Made by a program: the position numbers and the translations under genes. Positions 51,579-60,174 of a stretch of DNA of 64,000 nucleotides are shown here, in pieces. Under the pieces are notes generated by a model. It was not told the DNA's origin, made no database searches, and saw nothing but the letters and a program-made list of their open reading frames with translations. The DNA comes from Acidimicrobiaceae bacterium (GTDB lineage: Bacteria; Actinomycetota; Acidimicrobiia; Acidimicrobiales; RAAP-2), in assembly GCA_947456245.1 (NCBI GenBank), contig CANGPS010000001.1, positions 62,001 to 126,000 on the forward strand. Reading direction: 5' to 3'. How positions within the stretch are numbered: the first letter of the stretch is position 1; the number at the start of each line of letters is the position of its first letter.

Positions 51579-52123
51579 CGGTCCTCCTCGGTCGTGGTGG
51601 TGAACATCGTCGATCGATAGTGGGCGAGCTCGGCGACGGACTCCCTGATGTCGTCGAGGGCTCGATGGCCGCCGCTCTTGGTCGGGGCTGACGCCACCGC
51701 CTCCGGGCACCACCGGCGCCCGAGCTCCTTGATCGTCGAGACGTCGACGCAGCGGTAGTGGAAGAAGGCCTCGAGGTTCGGCATCTGGGCGTCGAGGAAC
51801 CGGCGGTCCGTCCCGATCGAGTTGCCGGCCAGGGGGACCGCCCCGGCCTCGAGGTGCTCGGAGAGGAAGGCGAGGGTGGCTGCCTCGGCCTCGGCGAGGG
51901 TGAGGGTGGACGAGGAGATCTCCGAGAGCAGCCCGGAGCTGGTGTGCATCGTGGTCACGAAGTCGTCCATCTCGGCGAGCTCCGCCGCCGTGGCCGAGAT
52001 GACGAGGTCGGGCCCCTCGGCGACGATGGTGAGGTCGTCGTCGGTCACGAGGGAGGCGATCTCGACGATGACGTGGCGCGCCGGGTCGAGGCCGGTCATC
52101 TCGAGGTCGATCCACGCGAGCAC
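51575..52123 (-). CDS. orn: Oligoribonuclease
   Basis: The 182-aa DEDDh exonuclease degrades 2-5 nt RNA and pGpG. Motifs are WIDLEMTGLD at residues 4-13, GNSIGTDRRFLDAQMP near 100, YRCVDVSTIKEL and the final HRALDDI. The start is GTG seven bases after TACTGT on the minus strand. The stop overlaps the acyl-CoA synthetase ATG (ATGA). Confidence 0.95.
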   Translation of the reverse strand: MLAWIDLEMTGLDPARHVIVEIASLVTDDDLTIVAEGPDLVISATAAELAEMDDFVTTMHTSSGLLSEISSSTLTLAEAEAATLAFLSEHLEAGAVPLAGNSIGTDRRFLDAQMPNLEAFFHYRCVDVSTIKELGRRWCPEAVASAPTKSGGHRALDDIRESVAELAHYRSTMFTTTTEEDR

Positions 52124-52130
52124 GGCCTGA

Positions 52131-52136
52131 ACAGTA
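52131..52136 (-). promoter_or_regulatory. TACTGT -10 box of orn
   Basis: On the minus strand TACTGT ends 7 nt before the GTG start of orn, consistent with a leaderless transcript. Confidence 0.45.
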
Positions 52137-52185
52137 GACCCCGGCGTGATCGAGCGCGCCCGGTGAACCGCGGAGGGGTGACAGG

Positions 52186-52191
52186 TACGAT
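52186..52191 (+). promoter_or_regulatory. TACGAT -10 box of dut
   Basis: TACGAT ends 6 nt before the dut ATG, consistent with a leaderless transcript. The divergent orn box is only 50 bp away. Confidence 0.5.
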
Positions 52192-52197
52192 TGGGTC

Positions 52198-52641
52198 ATG
52201 CTCGACGTCGCCATCAGCCTCATCGGCAGTGCGGCAGAGCTGCCTCGCTATGCGAACGACGGCGATGCCGGCTGCGACCTCGTGGCGAGCGAGCACGTGC
52301 TGCTTGCGGCGGGTGGCGGGCGGGCTCTCGTCGGCACCGGCATCGTCGCGGCGATTCCCGAGGGCTACGGCGGGTTCGTCCAGCCGCGGAGCGGACTCGC
52401 CCTCCGCCATGGGGTGACGTGCCTCAACACGCCAGGGCTGATCGACTCCGGGTACCGCGGGGAGATCAAGGTCCTGCTGATCAACACCGATCCTCACGAG
52501 GACTTCGCTGTGCACCCGGGCGATCGCATCGCCCAGCTCGTGCTGATGAAGGTCGAGACGGCGGCCTTCCGGGTCGTGGGGGAGGCCGACCTCCCCGCAA
52601 CGGAGCGGGGAGCCGGTGGGTTCGGGAGCACGGGTCGATGA
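52198..52641 (+). CDS. dut: dUTP diphosphatase
   Basis: The 147-aa trimeric dUTPase shows all five motifs: DAGCDL near residue 23, [10 protein letters not shown] near 62, [16 protein letters not shown] near 77, GDRIAQLVL near 108 and [11 protein letters not shown] at the end. It prevents uracil incorporation into DNA. The stop overlaps the WS/DGAT start (ATGA). Confidence 0.96.
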   Translation: MLDVAISLIGSAAELPRYANDGDAGCDLVASEHVLLAAGGGRALVGTGIVAAIPEGYGGFVQPRSGLALRHGVTCLNTPGLIDSGYRGEIKVLLINTDPHEDFAVHPGDRIAQLVLMKVETAAFRVVGEADLPATERGAGGFGSTGR

Positions 52642-54089
52642 GCAGCGAGCCGCTCGCCGCGCTCGACAGCGTCTTCGTGACCATGGACTCGGCCAACGCG
52701 CCCCTGCACATCGGGGTGCTCATCGAGCTCGAGCACCGGGAGTCCACGACAAAGGACCCGATCGCGAGGTTCATCGAGATCAGGAACCACATCGAGGAGC
52801 GCCTCGGCAAGGCTGCGGTGCTGCGCCGGCGTGTGCTGCGGGTTCCCTTCGACCTCGGCCCGCCCCTGCTCATCGACGACCCTGACTTCGACATCGACTT
52901 CCACGTCGTGCGGCGGGCGGTGCCGTCCCCGGGTGGGCCCAAGGAGCTCGAGGCGCTCATCGCTCGGGTCATGGCGAGGCAACTGGCTCCCGACCGACCG
53001 CTCTGGGAGATCAGCGTGATCGAGGGCATGGCCAACGGCGGACACGCCCTTCTGGCCAAGGTGCACCACGCCCTGGCTGACGGCGTGTCGGGCGTCACCG
53101 TCTTCGCCGGGCTCTTCGATCTCAGCGAGGAGCCGAGCCCGCCGGCTCCCCACGTCGAGCTCGATGTGCCGCCTCCACTGCCGAGCCCGATCGAGCTGCT
53201 GGCTCGTTCGTCCTCTGAGCTGTTCCGTCGGCCCGGCGCCATCCTCGAGGCCCTGGGGTCGAGCCTCGAGCGACTGGCGGGCAAGGTCGACGAGATCACT
53301 GGTGCCACCGAGTCGAGCGATGACGACCTGCCGAGCGGGCCCACCCTGCTCGACGCGCCGCGCACGCCCCTGACGGGCACGGTGTCGTATGCGCGGAACT
53401 TCGAACGCTTCTGCCTCGACCTGACCGACGTGAAGGAGGCGACGAGCCCCTACGGCGGCACCGTGACCGACTTCGCCATGACGGTGGTGGGTGGGGCGCT
53501 GCGGCGCCTGCTCGAGGAGCGCGGAGAGGTCGTCGATCGCGACCTGATCTGCTTCACCCCGGTGAACATCCGGGTGCCCGGCACCGAGGGCGACCTCGGG
53601 AACATGATCTCGGGCAAGCTCGATCCGCTTCGGGTCGACCTCCTCGATCCCTTCGATCGCCTCGCCGCCCTCTCGGAGCGGAGCCGCGAGGTCCGCGAGG
53701 CGGGAGAGCGACCGGCGGACTTCATCAACGAGCTCGCCGAGGCGGCCGGACCGGCGGTGGCCTCCCTGGCCGGGCGCGTCATCTCGGCGTTCGACCTCTT
53801 CGAGCACCTGCCCAACGTGGCCAACGTGATCATCTCCTCGGTGCCCGGACCTCCGGTGCCGCTGTGGTGCGCTGGCGAGCAGATCGTGCGGGCCTCGCCG
53901 ATGGGTCCGCTGATGTTCAACCAGGCGCTCAACGTGACCGTGCTCGGCTACGCAGGCACCCTCGAGTTCGGAATCCTGGCCTGCGCCAAGAAGGTGCCGG
54001 ACGCCTCCGTGCTCTGCGAGTTCCTCGAGCACGAGGCGACGGTGCTCCTCGGTCGAAACCCCCTCGGCCCGGAGCACATCGCCGGCTGA
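52638..54089 (+). CDS. WS/DGAT wax-ester synthase / diacylglycerol acyltransferase
   Basis: The 483-aa enzyme has the acyltransferase motif [12 protein letters not shown] (His143, His144, Asp148, Gly149), PLWE near 121 and the C-terminal DUF1298-type half ([48 protein letters not shown]). It makes triacylglycerol or wax esters for storage. It is coupled to dut by a 4-bp overlap, probably for compactness and not for function. Confidence 0.9.
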   Translation: MSSEPLAALDSVFVTMDSANAPLHIGVLIELEHRESTTKDPIARFIEIRNHIEERLGKAAVLRRRVLRVPFDLGPPLLIDDPDFDIDFHVVRRAVPSPGGPKELEALIARVMARQLAPDRPLWEISVIEGMANGGHALLAKVHHALADGVSGVTVFAGLFDLSEEPSPPAPHVELDVPPPLPSPIELLARSSSELFRRPGAILEALGSSLERLAGKVDEITGATESSDDDLPSGPTLLDAPRTPLTGTVSYARNFERFCLDLTDVKEATSPYGGTVTDFAMTVVGGALRRLLEERGEVVDRDLICFTPVNIRVPGTEGDLGNMISGKLDPLRVDLLDPFDRLAALSERSREVREAGERPADFINELAEAAGPAVASLAGRVISAFDLFEHLPNVANVIISSVPGPPVPLWCAGEQIVRASPMGPLMFNQALNVTVLGYAGTLEFGILACAKKVPDASVLCEFLEHEATVLLGRNPLGPEHIAG

Positions 54090-54101
54090 GTCGCTTCCGA
54101 T

Positions 54102-54130
54102 CTGACCTCCTGCTCCGGAGCGGATAGGAT
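54102..54130 (+). promoter_or_regulatory. tRNA-Gly promoter
   Basis: CTGACC (54102-54107) and TAGGAT (54125-54130) are 17 nt apart, predicting a start near 54137, six bases before the mature tRNA. Confidence 0.55.
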
Positions 54131-54142
54131 GACGGTCGTCAC

Positions 54143-54217
54143 GCGGACGTGGCTCAGTGGTAGAGCATCACCTTGCCAAGGTGAGGGTCGCGGGTTCGAA
54201 TCCCGTCGTCCGCTCCA
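54143..54217 (+). tRNA. tRNA-Gly (GCC anticodon)
   Basis: The acceptor stem GCGGACG pairs with CGTCCGC. The anticodon arm TCACC-TTGCCAA-GGTGA carries GCC, and the T arm GCGGG-TTCGAAT-CCCGT is canonical. Discriminator T and encoded CCA follow. Confidence 0.97.
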
Positions 54218-54220
54218 AAC

Positions 54221-54261
54221 GTGGCCAAGACCGGGGATCGCAAGTCTCCGTTCTTGGCCAC
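54221..54261 (+). terminator. tRNA-Gly terminator hairpin
   Basis: GTGGCCAAGA pairs with TCTTGGCCAC and, inside, CGGGGA pairs with TCTCCG, giving a long stem four bases after the tRNA. Confidence 0.85.
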
Positions 54262-54358
54262 GCTTCGCGTGCCGAGCACTTCCAAGGCTCGGCGGTCCCT
54301 CAGACCAGCCATCGAGCAGGTTGACATCGGTCTCCATCCGCTGATGCGAAGGGGGGGC

Positions 54359-54364
54359 TAGCGT
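54359..54364 (+). promoter_or_regulatory. TAGCGT -10 box of the double TetR gene
   Basis: TAGCGT ends 7 nt before the ATG at 54372; no Shine-Dalgarno is present, consistent with a leaderless start. Confidence 0.5.
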
Positions 54365-54371
54365 TTCCGTC

Positions 54372-55577
54372 ATGCCTCCTGTGGGTCTGCTCTCCGTCTC
54401 CGACGTCGCACCCGTCCTGCTCAAGGACTCGCCGGCGCTCGCCAGCCTGCTGGCGGACGACTCTCGACCGGGCCGGGTGCTGCGAGCAGCGCTCCGACAG
54501 ATCTCGACGATCGGGATCGACCGGGTGACGGTGGCCAACCTCCTTGCGGAGTCAGGGGTGTCACGGGGCACGGTCTACGCCCACTTCGGTGACGTCTACG
54601 GCGTGTTCGCCACGATCTGGTCTCTGGCGGGCGATGAGTGGCTGCGGCACGTGACCGCCGGTCAGCGCCGCGATGAGCGTCCGGCCGAGCATGACCTGCC
54701 CTTCGTCCACATCCTGTGCCTGGCCCGCCGCACCCCGGTCCTGCGCGAGGTGGTCCAGCCTGACGTCGAGCAGCTCTGGGGCGAGCTCTCCCTGCGGGGG
54801 CCGATGGCCGAGATGCGGGCGGCATGGCTCCTCGCCGCCTCCGTGGGCGTCGAGCTCACTGCACCGGTCCTCCCTGAGGTCAGGGTGCTCGACGACATCC
54901 TTTGGGCCGTCTCGTCGCTGCCGGACGATGCCAGGGAGCTCGTGGGCGAGGATCCGCCGCCGGCCCCCGCCCCGCTCGAGTTCCCTGCCCCTGGCTCCAA
55001 GGAGGGGGACCCGATCACTGGTCGACTGCTGCGGGCTGACCTCGAGGTGGTGGCCGCCTCCGGGGTGGCCGCAGCCTCGATGCTCCGGATCTGCCGATCG
55101 GCACGCTTGACCCCGGGGGCAGCGGCACCGCGCTTCGCCAACGCCGGAGCCCTCCACGCCTACACCTTCGAGTCCACGATCGAGGAGGTGCTGGCCGACA
55201 ACGGTCGTCAGGCCGCTGCGCTCGGCGGGTCGCTCTCGATCCCGGACAACAACGCGATGTTCATCGCCTCGTCTCTGAACGAGGGCCGCCGGACCTGGCG
55301 GAACTTCCGCCAAGAGCTCCACATCGCCGCCCAGCACGACCCGCGCCTCGCCGTGGTCATCATGTCGGCCTTCGCCCACACGAACCCGACCCTGCTGCAG
55401 CGCCTGACCGAGACTGGCGCATCACCCGAGATGGCGGCCTTCGGGCTCATGGCGAACCAGGCCTATGCCCTGGGGCTCTCGGCGGTGCGCGAGCTCGGGA
55501 TCCCGCTCCACACCTACGACAACTACATCCCGGTCCGCTGGATCTACAACTCGCTGGTGCGGTCGCTTGGGCGTTGA
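54372..55577 (+). CDS. Double-length TetR-like regulator
   Basis: The 401-aa protein is twice the usual TetR length. Residues 35-80 form a good TetR HTH (IDRVTVANLLAESGVSRGTVYAHFGD). After a first helical domain and a Pro-rich linker (PPPAPAPLEFPAPG, near 195-208), a second TetR-like unit starts near 212 with a decayed HTH (VAAASMLRICRSARLTPGAAAPRFAN) and a second helical ligand domain. It is probably a covalent pseudo-dimer with one working DNA-binding head, or a regulator plus sensor. Target unknown. Confidence 0.75.
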   Translation: MPPVGLLSVSDVAPVLLKDSPALASLLADDSRPGRVLRAALRQISTIGIDRVTVANLLAESGVSRGTVYAHFGDVYGVFATIWSLAGDEWLRHVTAGQRRDERPAEHDLPFVHILCLARRTPVLREVVQPDVEQLWGELSLRGPMAEMRAAWLLAASVGVELTAPVLPEVRVLDDILWAVSSLPDDARELVGEDPPPAPAPLEFPAPGSKEGDPITGRLLRADLEVVAASGVAAASMLRICRSARLTPGAAAPRFANAGALHAYTFESTIEEVLADNGRQAAALGGSLSIPDNNAMFIASSLNEGRRTWRNFRQELHIAAQHDPRLAVVIMSAFAHTNPTLLQRLTETGASPEMAAFGLMANQAYALGLSAVRELGIPLHTYDNYIPVRWIYNSLVRSLGR

Positions 55578-55618
55578 TCTCCCGCGGACGTGGGCTGCGA
55601 GGCAGCCAGGCCGCTCCG

Positions 55619-55624
55619 TAGAAT
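55619..55624 (+). promoter_or_regulatory. TAGAAT -10 box of the aquaporin gene
   Basis: TAGAAT, close to consensus, ends 6 nt before the ATG at 55631, consistent with a leaderless start. Confidence 0.55.
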
Positions 55625-55630
55625 CGACCC

Positions 55631-56473
55631 ATGGGGAGCACTGAGCCGACGCCGGACCCCGGAACCGACGAGCAGGCGCTCGACCGTTTCGTCAAGACCG
55701 TGCTGGTGCCCATCCGGCAGCGGCTGGTCGACTTCGACGACCCGAAGCAGCAGTGGCGGCGCGTCGCCTCCGAGCTCCTCGGCACCTTCTTCCTCGTGCT
55801 CGTCGCCGCCGGGGCGGGGATGGTCGACCGCCAGTACCCGGGAAGCATCAGCAGGTCGGCCGCCGTGGTCGCCCCCGGCCTGATGGTCATGGCGATGATC
55901 TTGTTCATGGGCAAGGTCTCCGGGGCTCACTTCAACCCCTGCGTCACCTTCGCCTTCTCGCTGCGCCGCGACTTCCCCTGGCGGCGCGTCCCGTCGTATG
56001 TGATCGCCCAGCTGGTCGGGGCGATCGGGGCGGTGGTGTTCCTGCGCCTGGTGGTCCCGGTGTCGGCCTCCGCCGGTGCGACGCTCCCCGGAGCGCACAC
56101 CACCGACGTGGCCGCGGTGCTGATCGAGGCAGTGCTGACCCTCGGCCTGATCAGCGTCATCCTGGGCACCGCGTCGGGGGCCCAGAACGTCGGGGTGCTC
56201 GGGGCTCTCGCCGTCGGTGGCTACATCGCTCTGGCCGGCCTCTGGGCCAGCCCGCTCACCGGAGCGTCGATGAACCCGGTGCGCTCGTTCGCCCCCGATG
56301 TCGTCGGTGGCACCATGTCGACGGCGTGGATCTATGTGGCCGGACCGCTGCTCGGGGCGCTCGGAGCAGTCGTGGCCTCCGTCGTCCTGCGCGGTCGTGG
56401 GGGAGGGGTGTCGGGCTCCTTGGCCGCCGAGGGGACGCTGTTCCCGGAGATCGCCGAGCCCGAGAAGCCCTGA
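55631..56473 (+). CDS. Aquaporin (MIP) family protein with altered NPA boxes
   Basis: The 280-aa protein has a 45-residue cytoplasmic N-terminus and six membrane helices in MIP order. The first half-helix loop reads GAHFNPCVTFAF (residues 98-108) and the second GASMNPVRSF (211-220), so the two NPA boxes are NPC and NPV. The arginine after the second box (Arg218) of the selectivity filter is kept. Helix spacing is otherwise normal. Cargo could be water, glycerol or another small solute; the pore chemistry is unusual. Confidence 0.85.
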   Translation: MGSTEPTPDPGTDEQALDRFVKTVLVPIRQRLVDFDDPKQQWRRVASELLGTFFLVLVAAGAGMVDRQYPGSISRSAAVVAPGLMVMAMILFMGKVSGAHFNPCVTFAFSLRRDFPWRRVPSYVIAQLVGAIGAVVFLRLVVPVSASAGATLPGAHTTDVAAVLIEAVLTLGLISVILGTASGAQNVGVLGALAVGGYIALAGLWASPLTGASMNPVRSFAPDVVGGTMSTAWIYVAGPLLGALGAVVASVVLRGRGGGVSGSLAAEGTLFPEIAEPEKP

Positions 56474-56507
56474 GCCTCGACTGAACCGGAACCGGGTCGG
56501 GGGTCGG

Positions 56508-56513
56508 TAGCCT
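56508..56513 (+). promoter_or_regulatory. TAGCCT -10 box of the MFS gene
   Basis: TAGCCT ends 7 nt before the GTG at 56521, consistent with a leaderless start. Confidence 0.45.
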
Positions 56514-56520
56514 CACCTCT

Positions 56521-57837
56521 GTGGCCTTCTCCTCGCTGCGACCCCTGCGGTCGCGCAACTACGCACTGGTCTGGTCCTCGGCCCTCGTCTCGAACGTCGG
56601 CAGCTGGGTGCAGACCGTGGCCCTTGGCACCTTGGTCACCCTGGACCAGCACAACCCGTTCTGGACGGCCTTCGTCATGGCCGCAGGCTTCCTTCCGATG
56701 GGCCTGCTCGCCCCGCTGGGCGGGATGCTGGCAGACCGCCTGGACCGTCGCCGCTGGCTGATCGCCACGACGGTGGCGGAGGCCGCCTTCGCCTTCCTCC
56801 TCGCCGCCCTGGTGGCCGGTGGCCACCGGTCGCCGTGGCTCCTGGTCGTCCTGAGCTTCGTGGGCTCGTCGGCCGGTTCGATCGGTTTCCCCGCGTACCA
56901 GGCGCTGCTGCCGGACCTCGTCGAGCAGGAGGACCTGATGGCGGCGGTCTCGTTGTCCTCGGCCCAATGGAACATGGGTCGGGTGCTCGGGCCGGCGGTC
57001 GCCGGGGTGATCCTCGTGACCTGGTCGCCATCGATGGCATTCCTGGTCAACGGCGTCTCGTTCGGAGCGGTGGTGATCGCCCTGTCGTTGGTCAGGGTGC
57101 CGTCGCACCCACGCGCCCCGAGCTCCGAGGGGGTCTGGCATCGGCTTCGGGAGGGGGCGCGGGTGGCGGCCAGCGAGCCGAGCTGCCGAGCGGCGATCAT
57201 CCTGATCGCGCTCCTCGCCATCGTGATCTCCCCGTTCATCGGCCTCATCGCCTCGCTGGCCATCGATGGCCTTCACCGCCGGGCGGGCGGTCCGGCCACC
57301 CTCACCACCGCCCAGGGGATCGGGGCCGTCATCGGCGCCCTGGCCCTGGCGCCGCTGGCGATGAAGATCGGCCACCGGCGCGTGGTGACGGTGTCGCTGG
57401 TGGCGGTGGCGGTGGCGGTGATCCTCTATGGGCTGAGCCCGACGCTGCCGCTGGCCGCCATCGGCATCGCCCTCGTCGGCGGTGCCTACATCTGCGTGCT
57501 CTCGGGACTCAACACGGTCGTGCAGCTCACGGCACCCGAGGCCTCGCGCGGACGGGTGCTGAGCCTGTTCATGATGGCGCTCGGTGTCTTGTACCCCCTC
57601 GGGCTCATGCTCCAGGGGGAGGTGGCTCGGATCATCGGGGTCCGGACGATGACGGTCGCCTCGGGCCTCGTCATGCTGGCCGCTCTCGGCCTGGTCGGCC
57701 TCGTCAGCCCCAGCACGTTCCGGGCACTCGACACCGGCGTGCATCGCTCGGTGCCCGACGCCGCCGTGGCTGAGGTCGCCGAGGTGGACCTGGCGGCCGG
57801 CCTGCGGGTGGAGCCGGACGATCCCGGCACCGCCTGA
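56521..57837 (+). CDS. MFS exporter (enterobactin-exporter-like group)
   Basis: The 438-aa protein has twelve hydrophobic helices. The N-terminus FSSLRPLRSRNYALVWSSALVSNVGSWVQTVALG and the loop GGMLADRLDRRRW are typical of the MFS_3 group of efflux pumps. Substrate unknown. It starts with GTG and lies between the aquaporin and MmpL genes, all on the same strand. Confidence 0.88.
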   Translation: MAFSSLRPLRSRNYALVWSSALVSNVGSWVQTVALGTLVTLDQHNPFWTAFVMAAGFLPMGLLAPLGGMLADRLDRRRWLIATTVAEAAFAFLLAALVAGGHRSPWLLVVLSFVGSSAGSIGFPAYQALLPDLVEQEDLMAAVSLSSAQWNMGRVLGPAVAGVILVTWSPSMAFLVNGVSFGAVVIALSLVRVPSHPRAPSSEGVWHRLREGARVAASEPSCRAAIILIALLAIVISPFIGLIASLAIDGLHRRAGGPATLTTAQGIGAVIGALALAPLAMKIGHRRVVTVSLVAVAVAVILYGLSPTLPLAAIGIALVGGAYICVLSGLNTVVQLTAPEASRGRVLSLFMMALGVLYPLGLMLQGEVARIIGVRTMTVASGLVMLAALGLVGLVSPSTFRALDTGVHRSVPDAAVAEVAEVDLAAGLRVEPDDPGTA

Positions 57838-57870
57838 TCAGGGGCGAGACCGACCGGCAGGGGCTCCCGG

Positions 57871-57876
57871 TAGGGT
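57871..57876 (+). promoter_or_regulatory. TAGGGT -10 box upstream of the MmpL gene
   Basis: TAGGGT predicts a transcript start near 57883 with a leader of about 75 nt and a Shine-Dalgarno (AGGAG) before the ATG at 57959. Confidence 0.4.
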
Positions 57877-57958
57877 GGGATCAGGGCCGAGCGCCCTCCA
57901 TCGCCGTGGCACCCCTCGGAGCCACTGCCTCCGACCCCCCCCTCAGGAGCAGAACCCC

Positions 57959-60172
57959 ATGCGTGCACTCGCCACGTGGTGCGTCCGTCACCGTCGCGCC
58001 GTCATCGGCATCTGGCTATTCGTCCTCGTCGGCATCATGGCCGTCTCGAGCATCGTCGGCAATGCCTTCACCCAGTCGTTCAACCTCCCCAACACCGAGT
58101 CGACCCAGGCGATGGACCTGCTCAAGTCGGCGCTGCCCCAGGCCTCGGGAGACACCGAGCGCATCGTCTTCGCCGTCCCCGCCGGCTCGAGCGTGCGTGA
58201 CCCGGCGGTGGAGGCGAAGGTCAACGCGATCCTCGACGAGGTCGCCGCCTTCCCGCACGTGGCCAAGGGCCAGATCGTGTCGCCCTACAGCCCCTTCGGG
58301 GCCAAGCAGATTTCGGCGAACGGCCGGATCGCCTTCGCCACGGTGACCTTCGATGTGACGCCGTTCGCCGTGAACGAGAAGAAGTCCAAGGCCTTCGTGG
58401 ACCTCGTGACCAAGGGCAGCTCGAAGGACCTGACCGTGGCCGTCTCCGGACAGATCGCCAGCCAGGCCAACAAGCCGGCGGTGGGCGGGATGCTCGGCGG
58501 CGTGCTGCTCGCCGGCCTGGTGCTGCTCTTGGTGTTCGGCTCCGTCTGGGCCATGGCGCTTCCCCTGGTCTCGGCGCTCGCCTCGCTGGGGACGGCCATC
58601 GGATTGATCGGCCTGCTGTCGAACGTCCTCAAGATGCCGACCTTCTCCACGGAGCTGGTGCTGCTCATCGGCCTCGGCGTGGGGGTCGACTACGCGCTCT
58701 TCATCGTGACGCGCCATCGACAGGGCCTCATGGCCGGTCAGGACACGGAGACCTCGATCGTGGCGGCCGTGGACACCTCGGGTCGTGCCGTGCTGTTCGC
58801 CGGGATCATCGTGTGCATCGCGCTGCTCGGCATGTTCGCCCTCGGCGTGAGCTTCCTCTACGGGCTTGCCATCGCCGCCTCCCTCGGCGTGCTGCTGACC
58901 ATGGTGGCCGCACTCACCCTGCTCCCAGCCCTGCTCGGGTTCATCGGTCCTCGGGTCATGAGTCGCAAGCAGCGTCGATCGCTGGCGAAGGACGGGCCGC
59001 GGATCGTCGGCGCCGGGACGTCGGGGTTCTGGCCCCGGTGGGCCGACCTCGTGCAACGACGTCCGGTCGTGCCGGCCCTCGTGTCCCTCGTGCTCGTGGT
59101 GCTCATCGCTCTGCCCTTCTTCTCCATGCGGCTCGGCAGCTCCGACGCCGGGAACGACCCCAGGGGATCGACCACCCGTGAGGCCTACGACCTGCTGGCC
59201 ACCGGATTCGGCCCCGGGTTCAACGGTCCGCTCCAGCTGGTCGCCGTCACCACCTCGGAAGCCCAGCAGGCCAAGGTCGTCGCTGCCCTCGAGCGAGTGG
59301 GCGGCACCCCAGGCGTGGCTGCGGTCTCACCGGTGATCCCGACCCCGATCGGCAATGGGCGCACCGTCGACCTGGCGCTCGTCTATCCGACGACCTCACC
59401 GCAGTCCGAGCAGACCGGCCAGCTCCTCGACCGCCTGCGCACGACGACCCTGCCCCACCTGATGGCGGGCACGGGAGCCACGGTGCTGGTGGGAGGGTTC
59501 ACGGCGATCTTCGCTGACTTCGCCCAGGTCCTCGGTCAGAAGCTGCCGCTGTTCATCGGCCTCGTGGTCCTGCTGTCGTTCCTCCTCCTGGCCATGGTCT
59601 TCCGCTCGGTGGTGATCCCCCTGACCGCGGCAGTGATGAACCTGCTCTCGATCGGTGCCGCCTTCGGGGTCCTGACCGCCGTCTTCCAGCACGGCTGGAT
59701 GGGGTCGCTCATCGGGGTCACCCGGCCGGGCCCCATCGAGGCGTTCCTCCCGGTGATGATGTTCGCCATCCTCTTCGGCCTGTCGATGGACTACGAGGTC
59801 TTCCTGCTCTCGCGGATCCACGAGGAGTGGCTGCGCACCGGGGACAACAAGCTGGCGGTCCGCAACGGCCTCGCCGCCACCGGCAAGACCATCTCGGCCG
59901 CCGCCTTGATCATGATCCTGGTCTTCGGTTCGTTCATGCTCGGTGGCGTTCAGGTGATCAAGGAGTTCGGCCTCGGCCTCGCCGCGGGGATCTTCGTCGA
60001 CGCCCTGTTGATCCGCATGGCGATCGTGCCGGCCGTCATGCAGCTGCTGGGCCCGGCCAACTGGTGGTTCCCGCGCTGGCTGGACAAGGTGCTCCCTCGG
60101 CTCAACGTCGACCCTGAGGACCACGTCGAGTTGGTCATCCCCGAGCCGACGCCTGAGCCCGTCGGACGCTGA
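57959..60172 (+). CDS. MMPL-family RND lipid/hydrophobic-compound transporter
   Basis: The 737-aa transporter has two halves, each with a periplasmic domain and a helix bundle. The proton-relay pairs Asp244-Tyr245 (GVDYALFIVTRHR) and Asp611-Tyr612 (SMDYEVFLLSRIHEE) are intact. Such proteins export lipids or hydrophobic compounds using the proton gradient. The lipid-metabolism setting makes a lipid cargo plausible. It ends 2 bp from the convergent MFS gene. Confidence 0.92.
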   Translation: MRALATWCVRHRRAVIGIWLFVLVGIMAVSSIVGNAFTQSFNLPNTESTQAMDLLKSALPQASGDTERIVFAVPAGSSVRDPAVEAKVNAILDEVAAFPHVAKGQIVSPYSPFGAKQISANGRIAFATVTFDVTPFAVNEKKSKAFVDLVTKGSSKDLTVAVSGQIASQANKPAVGGMLGGVLLAGLVLLLVFGSVWAMALPLVSALASLGTAIGLIGLLSNVLKMPTFSTELVLLIGLGVGVDYALFIVTRHRQGLMAGQDTETSIVAAVDTSGRAVLFAGIIVCIALLGMFALGVSFLYGLAIAASLGVLLTMVAALTLLPALLGFIGPRVMSRKQRRSLAKDGPRIVGAGTSGFWPRWADLVQRRPVVPALVSLVLVVLIALPFFSMRLGSSDAGNDPRGSTTREAYDLLATGFGPGFNGPLQLVAVTTSEAQQAKVVAALERVGGTPGVAAVSPVIPTPIGNGRTVDLALVYPTTSPQSEQTGQLLDRLRTTTLPHLMAGTGATVLVGGFTAIFADFAQVLGQKLPLFIGLVVLLSFLLLAMVFRSVVIPLTAAVMNLLSIGAAFGVLTAVFQHGWMGSLIGVTRPGPIEAFLPVMMFAILFGLSMDYEVFLLSRIHEEWLRTGDNKLAVRNGLAATGKTISAAALIMILVFGSFMLGGVQVIKEFGLGLAAGIFVDALLIRMAIVPAVMQLLGPANWWFPRWLDKVLPRLNVDPEDHVELVIPEPTPEPVGR

Positions 60173-60174
60173 CC

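Noticed and set aside
51579-52223. N-terminal extension of the acyl-CoA synthetase to nearly 800 residues
   Set aside because: The extra part is the antisense-free shadow of orn in another frame; the ATG at 51578 has a strong ribosome-binding site and an ATGA overlap.
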